Part shown: positions 1-6,755 of the stretch, one piece after another
Layout: each line of letters opens with the position of its first letter
Position numbering within the stretch: the stretch's first letter is position 1
NCBI GenBank assembly: GCA_946410535.1
Contig: CAMKAR010000089.1
Location: 1-8,033 of the forward strand
From: an uncultured Bacteroidales bacterium
Lineage (GTDB): Bacteria; Bacteroidota; Bacteroidia; Bacteroidales; F082
Reading direction: 5' to 3'
DNA: 8,033 nt
Notes under the pieces: model-generated
What the model was told of the DNA's origin: nothing
Databases searched by the model: none
The model's input: the letters and a program-made list of their open reading frames with translations, nothing else
Program-made: the position numbers and the translations under genes

Positions 1-265
1 CCTCGCGTTTTTGGTCGGCCACGAAGGCGATGAACTGCTTCAGCGTGTCGTGCATAGGCTCGCCGACGGCCATTTCGAGCAGCTTCACTTTCTCCTCGCG
101 TGCCACGATGGGGTCGGCCAGCACCTCGTTGAACTGGCCGATGGCCAAAAGGTAGTTGTGGGCAAAACGCGTCAGGCCGTCGTAGATCTCAGCCTCGCAG
201 CCTTGCTCTTGGGCTACTTGGAACAAGGCCCGCGCATACCTGACCGATATCTTTCCGTTGTCCAT
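1..265 (-). CDS. atpH: ATP synthase F1 subunit delta, 5' part (3' end off window)
   Basis: Delta (OSCP-like) subunit, which joins the top of the F1 head to the peripheral b stalk on the cytoplasmic side. Only the first 88 codons are present; the gene leaves the window at base 1. The N-terminus MDNGKISVRYARALFQVA carries the conserved 'S-x-R-Y-A-x-A-L-F' pattern of delta subunits, followed by the expected helical N-terminal domain (for example LKQFIAFVADQKRE near residues 75-88). The ATG at 265 lies 3 nt after the atpF stop, so the two are probably translationally coupled. Position directly after atpF matches the standard order b-delta-alpha-gamma, so atpA and atpG are expected just outside the window. 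The identification is firm; the C-terminal half cannot be judged. Confidence 0.92.
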   Translation of the reverse strand, partial: MDNGKISVRYARALFQVAQEQGCEAEIYDGLTRFAHNYLLAIGQFNEVLADPIVAREEKVKLLEMAVGEPMHDTLKQFIAFVADQKRE

Positions 266-268
266 GGC

Positions 269-772
269 TTATGCTTCAATTCGGGGTTGGTTGTTCTTGA
301 GCAGTTGCTCGATGTAAGCGCTTTGCGACGGTTTGTCGTCAAGCTCGCGTTGGAGCAGCTTCTCGGCGATGTCGACCGAGAGGGCGATGACCTCGTTCTT
401 GATGTTGGCCATGGCCTCGGCCTGTTCCTTTTCGATCTTCAGTCGGGCGTCAGCCACGATCTTCTCGGCTTCCTTGCGGGCCTGCACCTTCGCCTCTTCG
501 ATCACCTGGTTCTTCAGGTCCTGGCTCTCTTTCATGATGCGAATCTGCTCGGCTTGCGTGGCGGCCAAGGTCTCTTTCTGCTTCTGTTCGATGCCGGCCA
601 AGGCGTTGTTGGCTTCTTCGGCCTTCAGCAACGAGTCGGCGATGTGGGCGTTGCGTTTTTCGACGGCATCCATGATCATCGGCCAACCGGCCTTCGCCAA
701 GATAGCGAAGACGATGAGGAAGGCGATGAGCATCCATATCACTAATCCACTTTCGGGAAGAAATAAATCCAT
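269..772 (-). CDS. atpF: ATP synthase F0 subunit b
   Basis: Subunit b, the peripheral stalk that holds the F1 head still against rotation. The protein has 167 residues, normal for the family. One membrane helix sits at about residues 9-28 (GLVIWMLIAFLIVFAILAKAGWP region). It is followed by a long charged, Ala/Glu/Lys/Gln-rich helix (about 35-140) typical of the b dimer coiled coil, and a short C-terminal tail that contacts delta. The ATG at 772 is chosen because the membrane helix starts soon after it. It is preceded by an A-rich leader without a Shine-Dalgarno site, as usual in Bacteroidota. A 118-nt spacer with an inverted repeat separates it from atpE, and atpH follows after 3 nt. Only one b gene is seen, with no b' paralogue. 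Confidence 0.96.
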   Translation of the reverse strand: MDLFLPESGLVIWMLIAFLIVFAILAKAGWPMIMDAVEKRNAHIADSLLKAEEANNALAGIEQKQKETLAATQAEQIRIMKESQDLKNQVIEEAKVQARKEAEKIVADARLKIEKEQAEAMANIKNEVIALSVDIAEKLLQRELDDKPSQSAYIEQLLKNNQPRIEA

Positions 773-785
773 GTTTTATAGGTTT

Positions 786-801
786 AATTGTTGGTTGTTT
801 A
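786..801 (-). promoter_or_regulatory. A/C-rich leader element before atpF (copy 1)
   Basis: The 16-nt string TAAACAACCAACAATT (mRNA sense) ends 13 nt before the atpF start. An identical string lies 15 nt before the atpE start (1152-1167). Bacteroidota mostly lack Shine-Dalgarno sites and use unstructured A-rich leaders, so a translation-enhancer role is plausible. That role is inference; the exact identity of the two copies is seen directly. Confidence 0.45.
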
Positions 802-819
802 ATCGTTGATTGTTGACAT

Positions 820-889
820 GGGACTTCGGGACACGGGACTTCGGGACGTTTTACGGTCCCGTAGTCCCGTAGTCTCGTGTCTCGCGTCC
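820..889. repeat. GGGAC-type inverted and tandem repeat in the atpE-atpF spacer
   Basis: On the plus strand the left half holds two exact copies of GGGACTTCGGGAC (820-832 and 835-847). The right half holds the 8-mer GTCCCGTA twice in tandem (856-863, 864-871) and a degenerate third unit (872-879). The halves are complementary: 833-847 pairs with 856-870 over 15 positions with one mismatch at 841/862 and an 8-nt loop (848-855). No T-tract follows it in the direction of atp transcription, so it is not a standard intrinsic terminator. It probably forms a stable stem-loop in the polycistronic mRNA downstream of atpE, and it resembles a dispersed intergenic repeat (REP-like) rather than a gene-specific signal. 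Family membership needs a genome-wide count. Confidence 0.75.
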
Positions 890-890
890 A

Positions 891-1136
891 TTAGCCGAGG
901 ACGGCCAACACGCACACGACGATGGCGAACAGCGTTGCACCTTCGACGAGAGCGCCGGCGATGATCATGCCAGACTGGATTTTGCTGGCGGCTTCGGGCT
1001 GACGGGCCATGGCTTCCATGGCTGACTGACCGATTCTACCGATACCGATGGCGGCACCGATCACTGCGATAGCGGCTGCGATGGCGGCCAAACCTGGCAC
1101 ATACGATACCGCGTCAAGAAGGATTGATAATAACAT
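891..1136 (-). CDS. atpE: ATP synthase F0 subunit c
   Basis: Subunit c, the proteolipid that forms the rotating membrane ring and carries the ion. The 81-residue protein is a two-helix hairpin: helix 1 about residues 13-36 with the glycine-rich stretch GAAIGIGRIG, a polar loop ARQPEA (44-49) that contacts F1, and helix 2 about 54-79. The ion-binding carboxylate is Glu65 in GALVEGATLF. The glutamine of sodium-binding rings (GQG in helix 1) is Ile32 here (GIG), and Glu65 is followed by Gly rather than Ser or Thr, so proton coupling is the better reading. The gene is flanked by the longest spacers of the operon (91 and 118 nt), each with a hairpin, and has its own A/C-rich leader. This fits a need for far more c than a or b subunits. 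Confidence 0.97.
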   Translation of the reverse strand: MLLSILLDAVSYVPGLAAIAAAIAVIGAAIGIGRIGQSAMEAMARQPEAASKIQSGMIIAGALVEGATLFAIVVCVLAVLG

Positions 1137-1151
1137 GATGATTGAATTTAG

Positions 1152-1167
1152 AATTGTTGGTTGTTTA
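1152..1167 (-). promoter_or_regulatory. A/C-rich leader element before atpE (copy 2)
   Basis: Second exact copy of TAAACAACCAACAATT (mRNA sense), ending 15 nt before the atpE start. The surrounding leader is rich in A with repeated AACAA/AAACA words and few G residues, so it should be unstructured. By analogy the E. coli atpE gene has an upstream translational enhancer that raises c synthesis. A similar function here is inference from position and composition only. Confidence 0.45.
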
Positions 1168-1198
1168 TTTGTTTAATTGTTTATTCGTTGGTTTGTAG

Positions 1199-1219
1199 GG
1201 CTGTCACAATGTGGCAGCC
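1199..1219 (-). other. small hairpin just after the atpB stop
   Basis: A 9-bp inverted repeat (1199-1207 with 1211-1219, one mismatch in the transcript) around a 3-nt loop begins 8 nt past the atpB stop codon. It is followed by an A/C-rich stretch rather than a T-run, so it is not a good intrinsic terminator. It could mark an mRNA processing or stability boundary between atpB and atpE. Confidence 0.4.
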
Positions 1220-1227
1220 GTACAGGA

Positions 1228-2334
1228 TTATTCGTGTTCAGGTTCATGTTGCGCCATGCCGATGAACAGCGACGACAGGATGGTGAAGACATAGGCCTGG
1301 ATGTAGGCCACCAGCAACTCCAAGGCCGTCATGAAGATGGTCATGAAGATGGAGACGATGCTCATCACGCTGCCCATGCCCGCGCCATACATGCCGCCGA
1401 TGATGAAGATCAGCGCCATGAGCACCATGATGACGATGTGTCCGGCCAAGATGTTGGCGAACAGACGGACCATCAAGGCGAAGGGCTTGGTGATGAAGGC
1501 CTTCAGGAAGATGGGCACGTCGGGCCAAAGGATGTCTTTCCAGTAGTGACGGTTGCCGAAGACGTTCACGAAGAAGTAGGTCAGCAGGGCCAAGACCACG
1601 GTGATGCTCAGGTTGCCCGTCACGTTGGCGCTGAACGGGAAGAACGGAATCAGGCCGAACAGATTGGCGAAGAAGATGAAGAAGAACACCGTCAACAGAT
1701 AAGGTGCGAACTTGTTCACTTTCTTTGCGGGGATGTTGGGGCGGATGATGCCGTCCAAGACGGTGTAGGTAAGCCATTCCACTAAGCCTTGGTACTTGGT
1801 GGGCTTGCCCATCGGGTCTTTCTTGTATTTCCTCGCGGCGGGCAGGAAGAAGGCGAAGAGGAAGGCGCACACCAGGAAAATGCCGAAGGCGTTTTTGGTG
1901 AACGAGATGTCGAACGGGCGCGAGATGCTGCCGTCGGCCTTCACTTCCACCAGCTTGCCAGGATATTTGTCGGCGCTGATGGGTTCGATGAAGAAGTTGG
2001 CGCCCTTGTGGTTGAAGGTCTCGCCTTCTTTCAGCTCGCAGACGTGCTTCGACGAGAAGACGTGCCAGCCGCCGCCGTCCTTGCATTTGACGATGACGGG
2101 CAACCACACGCAAACGGGGTGCTCGTTGATTTCCGTGATGTGGAAGCAATACGAGTCGCCCGTATGCCCGAAGATGAACGACTTGGCGTCGAACTTCTCA
2201 GCCTTTTTCTCGGTTGGGGCGGGGCTTTCCTCGGTGGGTGCGGCAGCGATGCTGTCTTGGGCAAAAGCCCAAGCTGGCATCAGCAGGGCCGCGAAGACCA
2301 AGAAAAACGTGATATGACGGAAAACATTTTTCAT
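1228..2334 (-). CDS. atpB: ATP synthase F0 subunit a, with signal peptide and periplasmic extension
   Basis: Subunit a, the static membrane half-channel protein against which the c-ring turns. The protein has 368 residues, about 100 more than E. coli subunit a. Residues 1-25 look like a signal peptide (hydrophobic core FFLVFAALL, cleavage site AFA|QD). Residues about 26-145 form a presumably periplasmic extension with cysteines at 63, 75, 84 and 99. The membrane core follows from about 148. The essential arginine is Arg290 in MVRLFANILAGH. His299 and Glu339 occupy the places of E. coli Glu219 and His245, the known reciprocal swap, and Gln346 matches E. coli Gln252. The ATG at 2334 overlaps the upstream gene's stop (ATGA) and starts the signal peptide. 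The reading frame stays open further upstream (to 2628), but that part overlaps another gene. Confidence 0.95.
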   Translation of the reverse strand: MKNVFRHITFFLVFAALLMPAWAFAQDSIAAAPTEESPAPTEKKAEKFDAKSFIFGHTGDSYCFHITEINEHPVCVWLPVIVKCKDGGGWHVFSSKHVCELKEGETFNHKGANFFIEPISADKYPGKLVEVKADGSISRPFDISFTKNAFGIFLVCAFLFAFFLPAARKYKKDPMGKPTKYQGLVEWLTYTVLDGIIRPNIPAKKVNKFAPYLLTVFFFIFFANLFGLIPFFPFSANVTGNLSITVVLALLTYFFVNVFGNRHYWKDILWPDVPIFLKAFITKPFALMVRLFANILAGHIVIMVLMALIFIIGGMYGAGMGSVMSIVSIFMTIFMTALELLVAYIQAYVFTILSSLFIGMAQHEPEHE

Positions 2335-2726
2335 TCCTTGATTTCTTTGTTCAAGTTCTTGATATAATGGTTGTAAACACAGGTCTCCGCGACCAATGCG
2401 ATAAGGTAGGCCGAAGCCGTGATGATGACAAAAGCCTTGCTGCCCGCCTTGACGAAGAGGATGTAGAGCACCATGGCGGCTACGGTAAGCGCGATCTTGA
2501 TGCCTTTGTAGACCAGCAGCCATGTGAGTTTGTTGGGATGGCTGTCGATGTTTTTCTTCATCAGGTGGCAATAGAAGGCGCCCAGCACCATGTAGAGGTT
2601 GGGACCCATGATCATCCAATTGTTCCACCAGGGCTTGTCGGCAAAGAAGCAGAGCAGCACGCCGTCGAAGACGAGGCAGAGCAGCAGGAATACGGCCAAG
2701 TATTTTGTCAACACGTTGTTTTTCAT
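2331..2726 (-). CDS. small four-helix membrane protein in the atpI position
   Basis: The 131-residue protein has four predicted membrane helices (about 9-28, 38-56, 68-91 and 97-117), short loops and a Lys/Glu-rich C-terminal tail (KNLNKEIKE). I see no catalytic motif. It lies directly before atpB and overlaps both neighbours by 4 nt (ATGA with atpC upstream and with atpB downstream), so it is surely translated as part of the ATP synthase operon. AtpI proteins have similar size, topology and position before atpB, and help c-ring assembly or Mg2+ supply. An AtpI-like role is therefore the best guess. Sequence resemblance to E. coli AtpI is not obvious by eye, so the name is left open. Translation and operon membership are much surer than function. 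Confidence 0.85.
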   Translation of the reverse strand: MKNNVLTKYLAVFLLLCLVFDGVLLCFFADKPWWNNWMIMGPNLYMVLGAFYCHLMKKNIDSHPNKLTWLLVYKGIKIALTVAAMVLYILFVKAGSKAFVIITASAYLIALVAETCVYNHYIKNLNKEIKE

Positions 2727-2962
2727 AGCTCTACGCAGATGGTCAGGTGGTTGTCGTGATTCTCGGTGAAGCCGCCTTTGATGAGGAACTCCTTTTGCTC
2801 GCCGTTGGCATCGGTGAGGCTGACCTTGCCGGCCTCAAGGATGGCGACGATGGCGGCGTGGTGCTCAAGCAGGGTGAAAGGTCCCTTCTTGCTCGGCACG
2901 GTGACCGCCGTGGCTTCGCCTTCAAACAGCGTTGCGTTTGGTGATATGATTTCGACGTTCAT
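2723..2962 (-). CDS. atpC: ATP synthase F1 subunit epsilon, short form
   Basis: Epsilon subunit of the central rotor stalk, which links gamma to the c-ring. The 79-residue protein covers only the N-terminal beta-sandwich domain: it starts MNVEIISPNATLFEGEA, has the typical GPFTLLEHHAAIVAIL stretch (27-42), and ends at ICVEL after the last strands. The usual two-helix C-terminal domain (total about 130-140 residues in E. coli) is missing. Short epsilon subunits of this kind are known in Bacteroidota and Chlorobi, so this is not a broken gene. The helical inhibitory conformation seen in E. coli cannot form. It begins 11 nt after atpD and its stop overlaps the next start (ATGA). Confidence 0.94.
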   Translation of the reverse strand: MNVEIISPNATLFEGEATAVTVPSKKGPFTLLEHHAAIVAILEAGKVSLTDANGEQKEFLIKGGFTENHDNHLTICVEL

Positions 2963-2973
2963 GACACCATGAA

Positions 2974-4497
<1,524 letters not shown>

Positions 4498-4523
4498 CTA
4501 TTTCTGTTTTGTTATTGAAGCCG

Positions 4524-4531
4524 CAAATTTA
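4524..4531 (-). promoter_or_regulatory. putative promoter -7 box for the atp operon
   Basis: Read on the minus strand the sequence is TAAATTTG, an exact match to the Bacteroidota -7 consensus TAnnTTTG, followed by C. It would start transcription about 38 nt before the atpD ATG, giving a U-poor A/C-rich leader. No clear TTG is found at the usual -33 distance. It is the only good box I see between atpD and the divergent gene in this direction. Confidence 0.6.
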
Positions 4532-4539
4532 TCAAATAA

Positions 4540-4690
4540 TGTTTTCCGTTCGACCTTTTTTGACGAAAAAGAAAAAAAAGTTTCTGAAGGGGTGGAAAAC
4601 CAATTTGATGCAAGATTTCCGTTTTTTTCGGATTGATTGAAAAAAACAACCTATAGAATGAAAAAAAAAGTTCCATGTTGGATTTATAGG
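4540..4690. other. A/T-tract-rich divergent intergenic region
   Basis: The gap between the divergent genes atpD and the CDP-alcohol phosphatidyltransferase (4480-4716) has runs of T6 (4556-4561), A5 (4566-4570), A8 (4572-4579), T7 (4622-4628), A7 (4640-4646) and A9 (4661-4669). Several runs are about 18-22 bp apart centre to centre, near two helical turns, so intrinsic bending or UP-like promoter activation is possible. No gene, RNA or protein-binding palindrome stands out here. Confidence 0.5.
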
Positions 4691-4691
4691 A

Positions 4692-4699
4692 TATTTTTG
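4692..4699 (+). promoter_or_regulatory. putative promoter -7 box for the lipid gene cluster
   Basis: TATTTTTG matches TAnnTTTG and is followed by CAC. It ends 17 nt before the ATG at 4717, giving a very short leader. The nearest upstream TTG (4678-4680) is closer than the usual -33 spacing. The same 11-nt string TATTTTTGCAC recurs before the GNAT gene at 6744. Confidence 0.6.
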
Positions 4700-4716
4700 C
4701 ACCCAAATCTATTGTT

Positions 4717-5430
4717 ATGGAAAACGAAAAGAAAATGGAAAACTCGAAACGTATACAGACTTCGCTGCTCAATGCGGCAGAGAAGAAGGCCCTCGTTTGG
4801 TTGGCCGAACGCCAGCCTAAGTGGGTCGATTCCGACATGCTCACCTATGTCGGACACGTTGGGGCTGGCCTCATCGCCTTGGGCTTCATCTTGTCGGGTC
4901 TCAGCGTTCACTTCCTGTGGGTCAGCATCTTGGGTTTCGTCGTCAACTGGTATGGCGATTCGCTCGACGGCACCCTTGCCCGTGTGCGCAACCAGCAAAG
5001 GCCCATCTATGGCTTCTATCTCGACCACACGATGGATGCCATCAACGAGGCCTTGATGTTCATGGGTGCGGGCTTGTCGCCTTTCATGCGCTTCGACTTG
5101 TCGTGCGTCATTTTGGTGGTCTACCTCATGTTGACGCTCAACGTGGCCATGAACGCCCACCTCAAGGGCGAGTTCCGCCTGACCTACGCCAAATTGGGTC
5201 CCACCGAGCTGCGAATCATTTGCATTTTGGCTTGTCTTATATTAATAGGTGTAAAGTCGTTGCGCACCTTCGCGCTCCAAATCCCGTGGATGGGCGGCAT
5301 GTTCGAGATGCACATCCTCGACGTCATCGGCTTTGTCATCCTTTTGGCGCTGATAGTCATTTATTTCGTCACCATTTTCCAGGATGCCCGTTACTACTCC
5401 AAAATAGACCCGAAGCACAAGAATGACTAA
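4717..5430 (+). CDS. CDP-alcohol phosphatidyltransferase family protein
   Basis: Integral membrane enzyme of the CDP-alcohol phosphotransferase family, which moves a phospho-alcohol between CMP and an acceptor alcohol to make phospholipids. The 237-residue protein shows the full signature D-x2-DG-x2-AR-x9-G-x3-D-x3-D: Asp81, Asp84, Gly85, Ala88, Arg89, Gly99, Asp103 and Asp107 (DSLDGTLAR ... GFYLDHTMD). The first three aspartates bind the metal and the last is the expected base. Hydrophobic helices lie at about 43-63, 65-80, 127-146, 165-185 and 200-222. The start at 4717 fits the promoter box; Met7 (4735) is an alternative. It heads a tight plus-strand cluster and overlaps the next gene by 8 nt. 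The alcohol and the lipid acceptor cannot be read from sequence. With a serine palmitoyltransferase in the cluster, head-group transfer to ceramide (phosphoethanolamine or phosphoinositol type) is one possibility; phosphatidylinositol-phosphate or other phospholipid synthesis is another. Confidence 0.9.
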   Translation: MENEKKMENSKRIQTSLLNAAEKKALVWLAERQPKWVDSDMLTYVGHVGAGLIALGFILSGLSVHFLWVSILGFVVNWYGDSLDGTLARVRNQQRPIYGFYLDHTMDAINEALMFMGAGLSPFMRFDLSCVILVVYLMLTLNVAMNAHLKGEFRLTYAKLGPTELRIICILACLILIGVKSLRTFALQIPWMGGMFEMHILDVIGFVILLALIVIYFVTIFQDARYYSKIDPKHKND

Positions 5431-5857
5431 GGCTCAGGTGGCCATATTGAAACGGGTGCCGAAGTTCATCATCGGCAACGTGGTGGGAACGCTCGTCGAC
5501 ACGCTGGTGCTATGGGTGTTCTCGCATTTCGTGTTCGACGGCTATGTGGGCGAGGTCATCATTTCGCCCGTCATCTCGTTCGAGTGCGCCGTGTTGGTCA
5601 ATTTCCTCTTGTCGTACCACTTTATTTGGAAAGACCGCGTGCCCCAAATGACGTCGAGGTCGTTTTTGGTGCATTTCTGGCCCTACAACATTTCGTGCAT
5701 CGGTGGTTTCCTCGTCAAGATGGGCGCATTGATGCTGATCCAATACCTGACCAAGTGGGACGTTGTGATTTGCAACCTGTTGGCGCTTTGCGTTTCGGGA
5801 ACGTTCAATTTCGCGATGAATGAATTCGTGGTCTTCAGGAAAAGAAAGGAGAAATGA
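5423..5857 (+). CDS. GtrA-family membrane protein
   Basis: The 144-residue protein has four predicted membrane helices (about 13-33, 44-64, 86-108 and 113-132) and the family marks of GtrA: an N-terminal KFIIGNVVGTLVDTLVLW stretch, NFLLSYHFIWKDR (60-72) at the end of helix 2, and NFAMNEFVVFRKRKE (129-143) at the basic C-terminus. GtrA-like proteins are thought to help move polyprenyl-linked sugars, or other lipid intermediates, across the inner membrane. The start overlaps the CDP-alcohol phosphatidyltransferase by 8 nt and the stop overlaps the acyltransferase start (ATGA), so the three are probably translated together. Context suggests work on a lipid made by its neighbours rather than on O-antigen glucosylation, since no glycosyltransferase is near; that is inference. 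Confidence 0.85.
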   Translation: MTKAQVAILKRVPKFIIGNVVGTLVDTLVLWVFSHFVFDGYVGEVIISPVISFECAVLVNFLLSYHFIWKDRVPQMTSRSFLVHFWPYNISCIGGFLVKMGALMLIQYLTKWDVVICNLLALCVSGTFNFAMNEFVVFRKRKEK

Positions 5858-6729
5858 CGATGGCCTTGCTGACGATGGAAGAGATTGAAGCCTTGTCGCC
5901 CGTTTTCAGAGGTGAGAAAGGGCATAAGTTGGCCCAAAAGGTGTTGCGATTCACGGGCATCGACCAATTGGCCGAACGCTACGGTAGGCATGAAGACCTT
6001 ACTGGCCCCGATTTCGTCGACGCTTTCCTTAAAGACCTGAACGTCAACTACGAAGTGGCTGGATTTGAGTATCTTGCTGCTTTGGCTGACGGGCCGTTTG
6101 TGACTGTCAGCAACCATCCCTACGGTGGCATGGACGGCCTCATCCTCATCGACCTCGTCGGGCATTTCCGCGACGACTACAAGGTGATGGCCAACCAGTT
6201 CCTCAATTTGGTGAAGACCATCAAGGACAACTTCATCAGCGTGGTGCCGGCCACGAAAGACGCGGCGAAGGCCACCAAGGAAAGCATTGAGGGCGTGCGC
6301 AAGGCACTGGCACAAGTGATGGCCGGACACCCGTTGGGTATCTTCCCCGCCGGAGCCGTGTCCGACTTCCATCTTCGTGACTTCCGCATCTACGACCGCC
6401 CTTGGCAAACTTCGGCCATCCGCTTGATACAGAAGATGAAAGTTCCGGTGCTGCCCATCCGTTTCTTCGACCGCAACTCCACCTTTTTCTATTTTTTGGG
6501 TCTCATCAACTGGAAGGTGCGCACGGTGCGCCTGCCCAAAGAGGTGCTCAACAAGTCGGGGAGGCAAGTCAGGATTGGCATCGGGCCTGTGGTTTCGGTT
6601 GAGAAACAAAAGGAAACCGCATCGGTCGAGGATTTGGGAAAACTGTTGCGCGACGCGGTTTATGGCATGGCGTTGCCCGACCTTTTCCAGCCCCGAAATT
6701 CGATAAATTTTGAAAAATTGAGTCGTTGA
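5854..6729 (+). CDS. PlsC-like acyltransferase (NHPxGGxDG type)
   Basis: A 291-residue lysophospholipid-acyltransferase-fold protein. Motif I is NHPYGGMDG (87-95), with His88 and Asp94 separated by five residues rather than the four of classical PlsC (HX4D). This spacing occurs in the branch that includes hemolysin-like and ornithine/glycine-lipid O-acyltransferases. Motif III is FPAGAVSDF (164-172, in place of FPEG) and motif IV VPVLPIRF (197-204). There is no strong membrane helix, so it is probably a peripheral membrane enzyme. The ATG at 5854 overlaps the GtrA gene stop; Met3 at 5860 sits at a better distance from the AAAGGAG at 5845-5851 and may be the true start. It would move an acyl chain from ACP or CoA to a hydroxyl or amine of a lipid. 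Given the downstream sphingolipid genes, acylation of a sphingolipid or amino-lipid is possible, but a glycerolipid substrate is not excluded. Confidence 0.88.
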   Translation: MTMALLTMEEIEALSPVFRGEKGHKLAQKVLRFTGIDQLAERYGRHEDLTGPDFVDAFLKDLNVNYEVAGFEYLAALADGPFVTVSNHPYGGMDGLILIDLVGHFRDDYKVMANQFLNLVKTIKDNFISVVPATKDAAKATKESIEGVRKALAQVMAGHPLGIFPAGAVSDFHLRDFRIYDRPWQTSAIRLIQKMKVPVLPIRFFDRNSTFFYFLGLINWKVRTVRLPKEVLNKSGRQVRIGIGPVVSVEKQKETASVEDLGKLLRDAVYGMALPDLFQPRNSINFEKLSR

Positions 6730-6743
6730 ACCTAATAAAAAAC

Positions 6744-6751
6744 TATTTTTG
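6744..6751 (+). promoter_or_regulatory. putative internal promoter box before the GNAT gene
   Basis: TATTTTTG matches TAnnTTTG, and the 11-nt extension TATTTTTGCAC is identical to the box at 4692. It lies in a short A/T-rich gap (6730-6755) between the acyltransferase stop and the ATG at 6756. It ends only 4 nt before that ATG, so a transcript from it would be leaderless or nearly so. It could drive the GNAT-serine palmitoyltransferase pair separately from the three genes upstream. Confidence 0.5.
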
Positions 6752-6755
6752 CACG

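Noticed and set aside
11..745. A 244-codon open frame on the plus strand over atpH and atpF
   Set aside because: It is antisense to two standard ATP synthase genes and to their junction, with no family features.
820..889. Short repeats considered as a CRISPR array or an intrinsic terminator
   Set aside because: Units are 8-13 nt with almost no spacers, and no T-run follows the stem on either strand.
1331..1546. A 71-codon plus-strand open frame inside atpB
   Set aside because: It is Met-rich because of repeated CAT/ATG words opposite the membrane-helix codons; it has no independent support.
2335..2628. N-terminal extension of atpB to an upstream start
   Set aside because: That part overlaps the small membrane protein gene in another frame and would place the clear signal peptide (from 2334) inside the protein.
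4512..4844. A 110-codon minus-strand open frame across the divergent intergenic region
   Set aside because: It is Phe/Ser/Leu-rich low-complexity translation of A/T tracts and overlaps the start of the CDP-alcohol phosphatidyltransferase gene and both promoter boxes.
5683..6609. A 308-codon open frame on the minus strand over the GtrA and acyltransferase genes
   Set aside because: It crosses two convincing overlapping sense genes and has a His- and Val-rich composition typical of an antisense shadow.
6726..6755. TTG start for the GNAT gene adding ten residues
   Set aside because: The added segment overlaps the upstream stop codon and contains the promoter-like box; the family N-terminus begins shortly after the ATG at 6756.
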